From contig NZ_JAGGKH010000003.1 of the NCBI RefSeq assembly GCF_017873565.1, positions 186,001 to 250,000 on the forward strand: a stretch of 64,000 bases of DNA, read 5' to 3'. The position numbers and the translations under genes were made by a program. The notes under the pieces are model-generated. The model saw only the letters and a list, made by a program, of their open reading frames with translations. It was not told where the DNA came from and ran no database searches. Of the stretch, positions 27,104 through 35,563 are shown piece after piece (positions within the stretch are counted from its first letter, which is position 1; each line of letters opens with the position of its first letter). The stretch comes from Lederbergia galactosidilytica. GTDB lineage: Bacteria > Bacillota > Bacilli > Bacillales > Bacillaceae_C.

Positions 27104-27165
27104 AATTCACATGTTTTCACGGGATTATATTATTTACTTAGTTATTCCGTGAAAGCATGTGAATT
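27104..27165 (+). promoter_or_regulatory. Long stem-loop in the csp 5' leader
   Basis: AATTCACATGTTTTCACGG pairs with CCGTGAAAGCATGTGAATT (19 pairs with one G-U) around an AT-rich 24-nt loop. Long structured leaders of csp mRNAs are known to control stability and translation at low temperature. The ribosome binding site GGAGG lies about 30 nt beyond the stem. Confidence 0.75.
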
Positions 27166-27212
27166 TTTGTTTACATCGTTATTAAGTAACAAACTTTTGG
27201 AGGTATTTACAC

Positions 27213-27413
27213 ATGAATCAAGGTACAGTTAAATGGTTTAACGCAGAAAAAGGTTTTGGCTTTATCGAAGTTGAAGGCGGAGAAGACGTATTCGTTCATT
27301 TCTCAGCTATCACTGGCGAAGGTTTCAAAACTCTTGAAGAAGGTCAAAAAGTAAGCTTTGATATCACTCAAGGCAACCGTGGCGACCAAGCTGCTAACGT
27401 TGTTAAACTATAA
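27213..27413 (+). CDS. Cold-shock protein (CspA/CspB family)
   Basis: A 66-residue single cold-shock domain that binds single-stranded RNA and DNA. RNP1 is KGFGFIEV and RNP2 is VFVHFSAI. The opening [16 protein letters not shown] is diagnostic. GGAGG precedes the ATG. Which of the several Bacillus paralogues (CspB, CspC, CspD) it equals cannot be decided from sequence. It is monocistronic with its own promoter, leader and terminator. Confidence 0.97.
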   Translation: MNQGTVKWFNAEKGFGFIEVEGGEDVFVHFSAITGEGFKTLEEGQKVSFDITQGNRGDQAANVVKL

Positions 27414-27424
27414 TGAATATTGAA

Positions 27425-27474
27425 AGAGGACCGAGGATTGTTCCAATTGGGACGATCTGAGGTCCTCTTTTTTT
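27425..27474 (+). terminator. Rho-independent terminator of the cold-shock gene
   Basis: AGAGGACC and GGTCCTCT close a stem around a 28-nt loop that has further pairing, followed by TTTTTT. Confidence 0.88.
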
Positions 27475-27575
27475 ATGCGAAAATAGACATTGCTCCGTGA
27501 TGGTGCGGATATTAGTAGGGTTTTGTGAAGAGGATCTGTGTAGGATTCTTTGAGGTATGCATTCCTCTAATAGTA

Positions 27576-27764
27576 TTAAAAGTAAATCAACATCTTTCGC
27601 TGTTTGGGCAAAATTGATATACTGGAATCTATTTTCTTTTCGAGCAGATCAATTCGCTGTTCTATCCCCTTAAATTGTTCTTCAAGTTGCTCTACTTTTT
27701 GATCAAAATATACAGTCTGAAGTTCAAGAGCGTGGAGAATTTCCTTCAAAGCAGAATCTTCCAT
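27576..27764 (-). CDS. Small coiled-coil protein
   Basis: A 62-residue protein, predicted almost wholly helical, with heptad spacing from LKEILHALELQ through VEQLEEQFKGIEQRIDLLEKKID. A full GGGAGGTGATT ribosome binding site is placed 8 nt before the ATG at 27764; a GTG within that site opens a frame 4 residues longer. No family recognised. It is divergent from sbcD. Its role could be structural or regulatory; no evidence decides. Confidence 0.7.
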   Translation of the reverse strand: MEDSALKEILHALELQTVYFDQKVEQLEEQFKGIEQRIDLLEKKIDSSISILPKQRKMLIYF

Positions 27765-27920
27765 TTTCAAAATCACCTCCCTCTATTAATATAATTATAA
27801 CTTGTCCTGTTTTTGTTGCAATAAGGGAATAAATGTCGAATCTTCAAGTGAGCTATAGGGAAATACGTTATAATAATAGGAATAGATCCGAAAAAAATAG
27901 TTTACGAGGAGTGATCATAA

Positions 27921-29102
27921 GTGAAAATTTTCCATACAGCGGATTGGCATTTGGGAAAATTAGTACAAGGTGTTTATATGACTAACGATCAACGATTCGT
28001 TTTACAGCAGTTTATACAAGATATTGAACAAGAGCAGCCAGATGTTGTCATCGTTGCCGGTGATTTATATGACCGGGCAGTACCACCAACGGAAGCTGTA
28101 CAACTTTTAGATGAAGTTCTAGAAACGATTGTTTTAAAATTAAAAATCCCTGTACTAGCCATTGCGGGAAACCACGATAGTCCAAGTCGTCTACATTTTG
28201 GTAGTAAAATCATGGAGCAAAATGGGTTACATATGGCGGGACGCTTAACTAAAGAATTACAGCCTGTTATTCTTCATGATGCTTTTGGACCTGTGCATTT
28301 TCATCTTGTGCCATACTGTGATCCAAGTATGGTCCGCAATGTATTTGATGATGAGGAGGTACGTTCACATCAGGATGCAGCGCGAAAAATTATGACAGAA
28401 ATAAAAGCTGAGCTTGATCTGAATGCTCGCCATGTGCTAATTGGTCATGCATTTGTCACTCCTTTTGGGGATGAGGAAGAAAATACGAGTGATTCTGAAC
28501 GGCCACTTTCTATTGGTGGGGCAGAATATGTCGATGCACAGCTCTATTCTGATTTTCATTACACAGCTCTCGGACATTTGCATCAAGCACATTATGTTAT
28601 GAAGGAAAAGATTCGATATGCAGGCTCGATTTTGAAATATTCGATATCTGAAGAACATCATCGAAAGGGTTATTCTATTGTGGAGCTTGGGCAAAACGGG
28701 GATGTTAAGATTACAAAAAAAGAGCTCATACCTAAAAGAGATATGCGCACAGTTGAAGCCACGATGTCCGAGTTATTAACTCATTCAATTTGTGATGATT
28801 ATGTTTTTGTTCGATTATTAGATGAAACTCCGATTCTATCACCAATGGAAAAAATTCGTTCCGTATATCCCAATGCGATGCATGTTGAAAGAAAACAAAT
28901 AATTACTCAGTCTATCGCCACTACGAAAAAGACGCGGAGTAAGATGAGTGATCTAGAACTTTTTCAATCTTTTTACGAACAAGTGAAAGGAGAGAGAGTG
29001 ACGGAAGAAACGGAAAGGATATTTAAAGAGGTTGTGGACGAATTATTGCAAGATGAAAATGAAACCACTGCACAACCACAAAGAGAATTTGTACCTAATT
29101 AA
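27921..29102 (+). CDS. sbcD: Exonuclease SbcCD subunit D (Mre11-type nuclease)
   Basis: Mn-dependent nuclease subunit that with SbcC opens hairpins and processes DNA double-strand ends. The metallophosphoesterase motifs occur in order: HTADWHLGK (5-13), AGDLYDR (about 46), AGNHDSPSR (about 82), GHAFVTPF and LGHLHQAH (about 210). The C-terminal capping and SbcC-binding part follows. Length 393 is typical. GAGGAGTG lies upstream of the GTG/ATG region, and a TATAAT box sits about 45 bp upstream. Confidence 0.96.
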   Translation: MKIFHTADWHLGKLVQGVYMTNDQRFVLQQFIQDIEQEQPDVVIVAGDLYDRAVPPTEAVQLLDEVLETIVLKLKIPVLAIAGNHDSPSRLHFGSKIMEQNGLHMAGRLTKELQPVILHDAFGPVHFHLVPYCDPSMVRNVFDDEEVRSHQDAARKIMTEIKAELDLNARHVLIGHAFVTPFGDEEENTSDSERPLSIGGAEYVDAQLYSDFHYTALGHLHQAHYVMKEKIRYAGSILKYSISEEHHRKGYSIVELGQNGDVKITKKELIPKRDMRTVEATMSELLTHSICDDYVFVRLLDETPILSPMEKIRSVYPNAMHVERKQIITQSIATTKKTRSKMSDLELFQSFYEQVKGERVTEETERIFKEVVDELLQDENETTAQPQREFVPN

Positions 29103-29280
29103 AAAGCGCAATATGTTGTTTAGTGACTTAGCTAAAGATATTCTTTGCTTTAGATTAAAGGTAGACCGTTGGCTAAAAACAGATGGTCCTAGTGTGCACC
29201 GCTGGTGACTAGGCTAAATGGAATAATTTACATGAGAAACTATTTTATATTTTCATTCACTGAAAAAGGAGGGAACAGGA

Positions 29281-32200
29281 ATGCGCCCATTAACTTTAAG
29301 AATGACTGCTTTTGGCCCTTATAAAGATACAGAGATTATTGATTTTACAAAGTTAAAGGAGCAGTCTATCTTCGTGATTTCGGGTAATACAGGTGCAGGG
29401 AAAACGACGATTTTCGATGGGATATGTTTTGCTTTATATGGAAGTGCAAGTGGACAGGATCGGGAAAATCAGACTATGTTGCGCAGTCACTTTGCAGAGG
29501 ATGACATCCATACGGCGGTTGAATTAGTATTTGAGCTCCATCAACGTACATACCGAATTTTGCGGCAACTGGGCCATGTAAAACAGGGGAATAAAACAAA
29601 AACAGGTGAACGTTATGAGTTTTTTGAATTGGAAAATGGGAAAGAAATTCCTTGTGTAGATCGACAAATCGTCTCTGAGATAGATAAAAAAGTTGAATCT
29701 CTTTTAGGGCTTACTCAAGCACAATTTAAACAAATTGTCATGTTACCGCAAGGAGAATTTCGAAAGCTATTAACTTCACAAACGGAAAATAAGGAAGATA
29801 TATTACGTCGTCTTTTTAAAACAGATCGCTATCAGCAAATTGGTGAAAAGCTACGAAATCGAAAAAAACGGGTAGAGGAGATTTATCAACAAGAAGAGAG
29901 AGTGAAAGCCTCATTTATTCAAAATGTCCAAGCGACTTTGCCTGTTAGAGAGGGATCTTCCTTTTTCCAAGTAGTTTCCCAGGAGCATTATAATATTCAA
30001 CAAATTTTACAGGGGCTTGAAGATGAGGTTATCTATTATGATGAGAAGAAAGCCCAAGATCATGAAAAATATGAACAAGCGTATAAACGACATACAGCAA
30101 AGCAGTCCGAATATTATCAAGCACAAGCGTTGAATGAGCGATTTGCGGAGCTTACGGGAAAAAAGCAACAATTACTGCAATTAGATGGGCAAGTTTCGGC
30201 TTTTGCTCAAAAAGAAAAGCAATTGGAAGCAGCCGAGCGAGCAAGTTCGATTGAGCCATATGAACAACAGGTGAAAGAGTTACGTGAGGACGAAGAGAAA
30301 AAGCAGCAAGCTTATAAACAAGCTGTTCAAGCAAAAAAGAGGATAGAGGATGCTTACGAGCAAACTTTGGAAATGTATCGTCAAGAAGAAGAAAAAAAGG
30401 GGAAGAGAGAGCAGCTTCATCAAGAACTGACACGCTTGCAGGATTATCTCCCGACAGTAAAAGAAATAGATCAAGTCAAACAGCAGATCTACGTACTTGA
30501 GAAACAAGCCAATCTAGCACATGTTCAGCTCGATGATATCAAGAAGAAGAGAAAGGAAAAAACAGCAACAGTTGAGAAATGGCATCAGGAAATTATGGGA
30601 AAGGAGAATGAGGTTAGCGAGTATCCAAAGAAAAACGAGTTATTAATAAAGAAACGTGAGCAGTGGAAAGTTTTACATGAATTTCACAAATATAAGCTTA
30701 GACAAACCACTTTGGAGCAGGAATTAAAGCAAAAAAAAGCGCTTTTCGAACAGAAAAAAGCGGAATACTTAGAGCAAGAAAAAAATTGGTTCAATCAACA
30801 AGCCCTTGTTTTGGCGAGTCATTTGCATGATGGAGAAGCTTGCCCTGTTTGTGGGAGCTTGGAACATCCCCAGAAGGCGACAGATAGAGGGGGGATAGTT
30901 TCGAAAGAACAATTAGAAATGCTCAAGAAGAGGCTGGATCATGACGAAAATGAATATCATACTCTTAAAGTAGAATGGACTGCTAATGCGCAGCAGTTGG
31001 CGGAAAGACAAAGTGATATAAAATCTCTCGAACTAAGCACAGAAGAAGTTTCCGTGAAACTAGACCAATTAAAAGGGGAAGGAAAGCTTTTAAACGAAGA
31101 AGTAGAAAAGTTAAAAGCTGATCAAGAATTGCTCATTAAATGGAAAGGTAAACTGAGGGAACAGCAACAAGAGCTTAAACAGTTGGATGAGAAGAGAGAT
31201 GAGTGTGAGCAACATTATCAGGAAAAAAGGTTGAAGGCAGAAAATACAAAGGCGCTTTATACAGAACGGATTCGAACGATCCCAAAGGAATTACGTGTTC
31301 TGGGGCAATTAGAAGCACAGATCGAAAAAACAAACAAGGAAAAAATAACTTTAGACAACGCTTGGGAGCAAGTGCAGCAAGAGCTTCAAAAGATACAAGA
31401 ACAGAAAACAAAGGCTACGACGAACTTGGAGTATGCCGAAAAGCAACGAGTGGAGACAAAGGCGAAGAGAGAGAAAATGGAAGTTATTTTACAATCTTTG
31501 CTAGAAAAGTCCGGATTTGCTTCTGAGGAGACTTATCGCGCAGCTAAAATGCTAGAAGAAGCGCGAATAGCATTAAAAAATGAGATCCAGCAATTTAAAC
31601 AAACTCGTTCCTTACTTCAAGAGCAAGTAAAGGAATTAGAGGTAAGCTTGAAAGATAAAGAAGAAGCCGATTTACAACAATTAGAACAGCATTTGCAAGA
31701 ACTTAAGCAGGCTTATGAAACAGCCCTTAATCAGTGGGAACAATCAAAGAATTTCTTTACGGAAGCAACGCAATTGCTAGACAAGATTACGGAAGCAGAA
31801 AAGCGAGTCCGCGAAAGTGAACGGCAACTTGCGGTTTTAAGTGATTTGTATGATGTGATTCGTGGTCAAAACCAGCATAAAGTTTCCTTTGAACGTTATT
31901 TACAAATTGAATATTTGGAGCAGATCATTGAAGCGGCTAATTTACGATTGAAAAAATTATCGAATGGCCAATACGATTTAATCCGGAGTGATCGTCAGGA
32001 AACTCATGGAAGACAGAGTGGGTTAGCTCTTGATATATACGATGCCTATACAGGACAAACTCGTGACGTCAAAACACTGTCTGGTGGCGAAAAATTCAAT
32101 GCTTCTCTATGTTTGGCATTAGGAATGTCCGATGTCATCCAAAGCTTTCAAGGAAATATTTCGATCGAAACCATGTTTATTGATGAAGGCTTTGGGACTC

Positions 32201-32373
32201 TAGATGAAGAAGCACTAAATAAAGCGATCGATACATTGGTTGATCTACAACAGTCGGGAAGAATGATCGGTGTCATTTCTCATGTTCAGGAACTTAAATC
32301 GATTTTTCCTGCTATTCTTGAAGTAAAGAAAACAAAGGAAGGTCATAGCCAAGCACAGTTTATATTGAAATAA
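29281..32373 (+). CDS. sbcC: Exonuclease SbcCD subunit C (Rad50-type ATPase)
   Basis: SMC-like ATPase of the SbcCD complex. Walker A is SGNTGAGKTTIFDG (about 33-46). Two long coiled coils flank the zinc hook CPVCG (residues 521-525). The signature LSGGEKFNASLCLALG (about 932) and Walker B with D-loop MFIDEGFGTLDEE (about 963) close the head. The length of 1030 is normal. The gene is 178 bp from sbcD, whereas these genes usually overlap or nearly touch; the start has its own GGAGGGAA. Confidence 0.96.
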   Translation: MRPLTLRMTAFGPYKDTEIIDFTKLKEQSIFVISGNTGAGKTTIFDGICFALYGSASGQDRENQTMLRSHFAEDDIHTAVELVFELHQRTYRILRQLGHVKQGNKTKTGERYEFFELENGKEIPCVDRQIVSEIDKKVESLLGLTQAQFKQIVMLPQGEFRKLLTSQTENKEDILRRLFKTDRYQQIGEKLRNRKKRVEEIYQQEERVKASFIQNVQATLPVREGSSFFQVVSQEHYNIQQILQGLEDEVIYYDEKKAQDHEKYEQAYKRHTAKQSEYYQAQALNERFAELTGKKQQLLQLDGQVSAFAQKEKQLEAAERASSIEPYEQQVKELREDEEKKQQAYKQAVQAKKRIEDAYEQTLEMYRQEEEKKGKREQLHQELTRLQDYLPTVKEIDQVKQQIYVLEKQANLAHVQLDDIKKKRKEKTATVEKWHQEIMGKENEVSEYPKKNELLIKKREQWKVLHEFHKYKLRQTTLEQELKQKKALFEQKKAEYLEQEKNWFNQQALVLASHLHDGEACPVCGSLEHPQKATDRGGIVSKEQLEMLKKRLDHDENEYHTLKVEWTANAQQLAERQSDIKSLELSTEEVSVKLDQLKGEGKLLNEEVEKLKADQELLIKWKGKLREQQQELKQLDEKRDECEQHYQEKRLKAENTKALYTERIRTIPKELRVLGQLEAQIEKTNKEKITLDNAWEQVQQELQKIQEQKTKATTNLEYAEKQRVETKAKREKMEVILQSLLEKSGFASEETYRAAKMLEEARIALKNEIQQFKQTRSLLQEQVKELEVSLKDKEEADLQQLEQHLQELKQAYETALNQWEQSKNFFTEATQLLDKITEAEKRVRESERQLAVLSDLYDVIRGQNQHKVSFERYLQIEYLEQIIEAANLRLKKLSNGQYDLIRSDRQETHGRQSGLALDIYDAYTGQTRDVKTLSGGEKFNASLCLALGMSDVIQSFQGNISIETMFIDEGFGTLDEEALNKAIDTLVDLQQSGRMIGVISHVQELKSIFPAILEVKKTKEGHSQAQFILK

Positions 32374-32636
32374 GTAGGTTTGAGAATGAGCTAACAAAAG
32401 TGGTCAAGGCTCAGGATGTAGGTCAGAACGGCCTTGCGATGCGCAAGACGCCGCAATTTTAGCCGTTCTCCCTATTCCCAGGCGCTTTTGCCATTGTTCT
32501 AGGTATCACTAACAGACTACTTAAGGTAAATAGATTGAGCCATAGGGACTTGGGTGCCCAGTGAAATCCCTAATGGCTAGTCGATAGCTGGGTGAAAAAA
32601 GGCATCATTATACAAAAGAGCGAAGGAAGAAATCGT

Positions 32637-32783
32637 TTATTGATTCTTTTTTCGCCTTTTATTGTTTAATTTTTGTTTGGTGCTAAGTGGTTCTTGTGCC
32701 ATTTCTTCCTGATATCCAACATTTCGACTTGGCCTTTTTTCCGGATTTAATCCTTCCAAATTACTTTCCGTTCTTTTTGCCAT
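32637..32783 (-). CDS. sspO: Small acid-soluble spore protein O
   Basis: A 48-residue protein with the SspO layout: MAKR opening, GYQEEMAQEPLS in the middle, and the basic C-terminus QKLNNKRRKKNQ. These minor SASPs are made in the forespore and stored in the core. The ATG at 32783 follows GGAGGTGATAGAG; the longer frame above it is leader. The length equals that of B. subtilis SspO. Confidence 0.85.
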   Translation of the reverse strand: MAKRTESNLEGLNPEKRPSRNVGYQEEMAQEPLSTKQKLNNKRRKKNQ

Positions 32784-32883
32784 CTCTATCACCTCCATAA
32801 TTAGTCTTTGTTCTAATGCTAAAAATATGTAAAAAAATATAAAATGTAGCAGGTTGAGGCTAGGGAGAACATCTTGAAATGCT

Positions 32884-33618
32884 TTAACAGAGTCCAATGG
32901 TTTCCCTTTTTCGATATTTCTCCTGGATCGCCTCTAATCTCTGCTTTTTGGCGAGCGCTTCTTCATTCCATTGCGGGGTGGTGTCCATTTTATTCAAATG
33001 CTCTTCTTTTTGAAACCAGTCGGGTACTCTTTCTGTCCGAATGATTTTACGTTGGAAAGTACTTGAAGGGGTCTTCTTGTTGCTTAATAATACTTTATAC
33101 GCATATTTCCAAGCGAAAATTGCCCGTTCTGCAGTCACTTCCAGGGCTTGGGAAATTTGCTCAAGTGGGAAATGTCGACATGCATGGGCCAACTCTTTTT
33201 TCTGGGTATCGCGAAGTGGGAAAAAACGCAATTTCTGTAATTGCTTTTGCACAGAAGTCATTTTTTCCTCTAGTCCATTTTCCTGTTGTGGCTGAGCGTT
33301 CGACGTATTATCTTGTATAAATGCCTGGTCTCCTTCTTGTGCCAAAGCATACCAATTCGTGCGGTCGTAGCGGTGTTTTCCGTGTTGTTCTATTAAGATT
33401 AGGCCTTGTTTTTTCAAAGAAGTAAAGATTCGTTTAATCGTGGCGATCGACCAAAATGGAAAATCCTCCCGCCATTCTTCATATGTACGCTCCATCCACA
33501 CGTGTCCGTTCAAAGGTGTTCCTTCTTTTTCAACATGTTTGTACAGTCTCTCCAATACAATACTTTCGTTCAACCCAATTGTTGTTGCTAACTCTTTTCC
33601 AAATGTAATTTTCTCCAT
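32884..33618 (-). CDS. Winged-helix protein resembling phage/plasmid replication initiators
   Basis: A 244-residue basic protein. The N-terminal 95 residues look like a winged helix of the phage replisome-organiser type: LATTIGLNESIVLERLYKHV, then WMERTYEEWREDFPFWSIATIKRIFTSLKKQGLI and NWYALAQEG. A Gln-rich linker and a second helical region (about 120-175, with FPLRDTQKKELAHACRHFP) resembling a DnaD-like segment follow, and a charged tail ends the protein. AGGGATGCAAAATGG gives a weak ribosome binding site. No other phage genes adjoin. It could equally be a chromosomal regulator. Confidence 0.62.
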   Translation of the reverse strand: MEKITFGKELATTIGLNESIVLERLYKHVEKEGTPLNGHVWMERTYEEWREDFPFWSIATIKRIFTSLKKQGLILIEQHGKHRYDRTNWYALAQEGDQAFIQDNTSNAQPQQENGLEEKMTSVQKQLQKLRFFPLRDTQKKELAHACRHFPLEQISQALEVTAERAIFAWKYAYKVLLSNKKTPSSTFQRKIIRTERVPDWFQKEEHLNKMDTTPQWNEEALAKKQRLEAIQEKYRKRETIGLC

Positions 33619-33908
33619 TTTGCATCCCTCCTATCCCTCATATAGATCCGAACGATGCAAAAGGACACCTTATATAATAATTATTTTTTTATTATGTTTT
33701 TTAAATGCTTTTAAGATCAAGAACTGAAAGAGGAGGGCAAAGTGACTTGCTCTAGTGGAGTGGGTGCTTATTGTCCGAGCCGCTCAAATTGATTTTATCG
33801 AGAGGGCAGGTGGGTTAGAGCGAAATCAGAGTACCGGGAGTATATTCTGCATTTTGCAGACAAACCTAAGTGCATGCGGATTTATGAAGTAAGAAAGGAT
33901 AATGATCA

Positions 33909-34925
33909 TTGAATTTTTCACGAAAAAATAGGCTTTTGATAACTTTAGGATTATTCGTTAGCCTTTTTTTACCTAATGACGTACAAGCAGAGCTTCCTCA
34001 TGCTAAATCATTTGATCTTAACGGTCAGGAAGTCGAATTATTGAGGGAGAAATCTTTGCAAGATCATACGGTTCTTCAGAGCTTTGCCTTTGATTATAGA
34101 AATCAGCATATTTACACAGTGCAGTTGATGGCTAAAGGCTATCAATTTTCGGATGAAAGGAGAGCTTTAAAGGGAGCGGAAAGAGCATCTAATGGTGATT
34201 TAGTGTTAACGAAATTGGATATGGCAGGAAATAAACTTGGTTATATGTATTTAAGGGGATTTGGCCATGGTGTTTCCATTGGGGTTGAACCTGACGGAAA
34301 AGAAGTTTATATCTGGACGGAGAGTGACGCTGTTGCAAATGGTGGGAAAAATGGCTGGGGAAAGAGGATTGCCAGATTCCCATTTATGAATGAAGAAACG
34401 ATTGAATCAAATACCACTATAATAGAAAAATTTGAGTTTTTACCTAATGTGGATCACACTACAGTGAACATAGATCATGTACATAACCTTTTGACAATGA
34501 GGTATCGCCAAAACGGGGAATTCCACTTTGCACTCTATCATTTAGACGATGTAAAGCGGCATCACTTTCAGCCGATTGTTCAAATGACCCAACCACAACT
34601 GGGGACTTTTCAGGGTTTTGTCTCTTATGGAGATTTTCTCTATTTATTAGAGGGAAATAATTTCGGAACAGGAGATTCGGAAAAACCTAAAGGCAATACG
34701 TATATTACGACAATAGATTGGAAGACAGGGAAAGTCATTGATAAGCGGTGGATTGGAATAGCGAGTGACCTGCCTTTTAGAGAACCAGAGGGGATGGGGA
34801 TTTATTTACCTAGGGATAAAAATCCAAATGAAACTTTATTATGTTTAGGTTTTGCTTCAACTATTTCAAATGCTAATGCAGCTAAAGTAGTGAATATTTT
34901 TGGGTTCCCGTTAGAGGAATCATAA
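33909..34925 (+). CDS. Secreted helveticin-J-like beta-propeller protein
   Basis: A 338-residue protein with a Sec signal peptide (LLITLGLFVSLFLPNDVQA, cleavage near residue 28). The mature part shows the repeat pattern of the helveticin J / teichoic-acid-biosynthesis-protein-C-like family: LQSFAFDYRNQHIYTVQ, LTKLDMAGNKLGYMYL, GHGVSIGVEPDGKEVYIW, TFQGFVSYGDFLYLLEGN. Helveticin J is a class III bacteriocin, but most Bacillus relatives are untested. The start is TTG with AAAGGA upstream. It is alone between a DnaD-like gene and a small membrane protein; no immunity gene is evident. Function remains open. Confidence 0.7.
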   Translation: MNFSRKNRLLITLGLFVSLFLPNDVQAELPHAKSFDLNGQEVELLREKSLQDHTVLQSFAFDYRNQHIYTVQLMAKGYQFSDERRALKGAERASNGDLVLTKLDMAGNKLGYMYLRGFGHGVSIGVEPDGKEVYIWTESDAVANGGKNGWGKRIARFPFMNEETIESNTTIIEKFEFLPNVDHTTVNIDHVHNLLTMRYRQNGEFHFALYHLDDVKRHHFQPIVQMTQPQLGTFQGFVSYGDFLYLLEGNNFGTGDSEKPKGNTYITTIDWKTGKVIDKRWIGIASDLPFREPEGMGIYLPRDKNPNETLLCLGFASTISNANAAKVVNIFGFPLEES

Positions 34926-34956
34926 AACAGCTCTTCGTTGGAGGAGCTGTTTTTAC
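34925..34956 (+). terminator. Rho-independent terminator
   Basis: AAACAGCTC, loop, GAGCTGTTTTT, directly after the stop of the helveticin-like gene. Confidence 0.85.
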
Positions 34957-35167
34957 ATTAAAAATTAGGTCTAATTACCTGAATCAAAAGACTCTGGGAA
35001 ATGAGATAATATGGAATGGAAATGGAGCTAGCGTATAGAGTAGATGGCGCTCCAGTCCCGCAACATAAGGGCACTACATACCGTTCTATTTTGCCAAGCA
35101 CGGAATAAGCATTTATATTGATCTTTTTTTAAAAATGCATCTAGAACGACTTAAGGGAGAGAAGAGA

Positions 35168-35392
35168 ATGGAACAACAAAAGCAACTTTCGGTTGGTCAA
35201 TGGTTTTGGACGATATTTTTATTAGGAATTCCTCTAGTAAATATTATATTGTTATTAGTGTGGGGATTTGGTAGTCCATCACCACGGAAAAATTTTGCCT
35301 TAGCTGTATTATTATTTGAATTAATCGGCGTGATCATTGCTGTTGTAGTTGTGATCTTTATGGTGTCAGTAGCAGGATATTCTCTTAGTTAG
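35168..35392 (+). CDS. Small two-TM membrane protein
   Basis: A 74-residue protein with two hydrophobic segments (about 12-32, FWTIFLLGIPLVNIILLLVW, and about 43-68). Between them lies FGSPSPRKNFA, a pattern seen in short Firmicutes membrane proteins of unknown role. GGGAGAGAAGAG lies upstream of the ATG at 35168; the frame opens earlier at 35135 without such a site. Confidence 0.72.
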   Translation: MEQQKQLSVGQWFWTIFLLGIPLVNIILLLVWGFGSPSPRKNFALAVLLFELIGVIIAVVVVIFMVSVAGYSLS

Positions 35393-35563
35393 CATTCTGC
35401 CTTTGTCCATTTCTTTATAGGAGCAATATGCATATGTGTATATTGTTTCATTTTTTGTTGAAAAAACTATTTTGACAATCAAGGATTTTGCTTTTTGTTC
35501 TTTACCTCAACTTTATTTTTCTATAATCTAAGGAGAGGAATTAATAAAAGTTTGAAGGGGATT

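Noticed and set aside
26999-27232. 77-codon frame overlapping the csp leader
   Set aside because: It covers the promoter, leader stem and ribosome binding site of the cold-shock gene, so it is not a gene.
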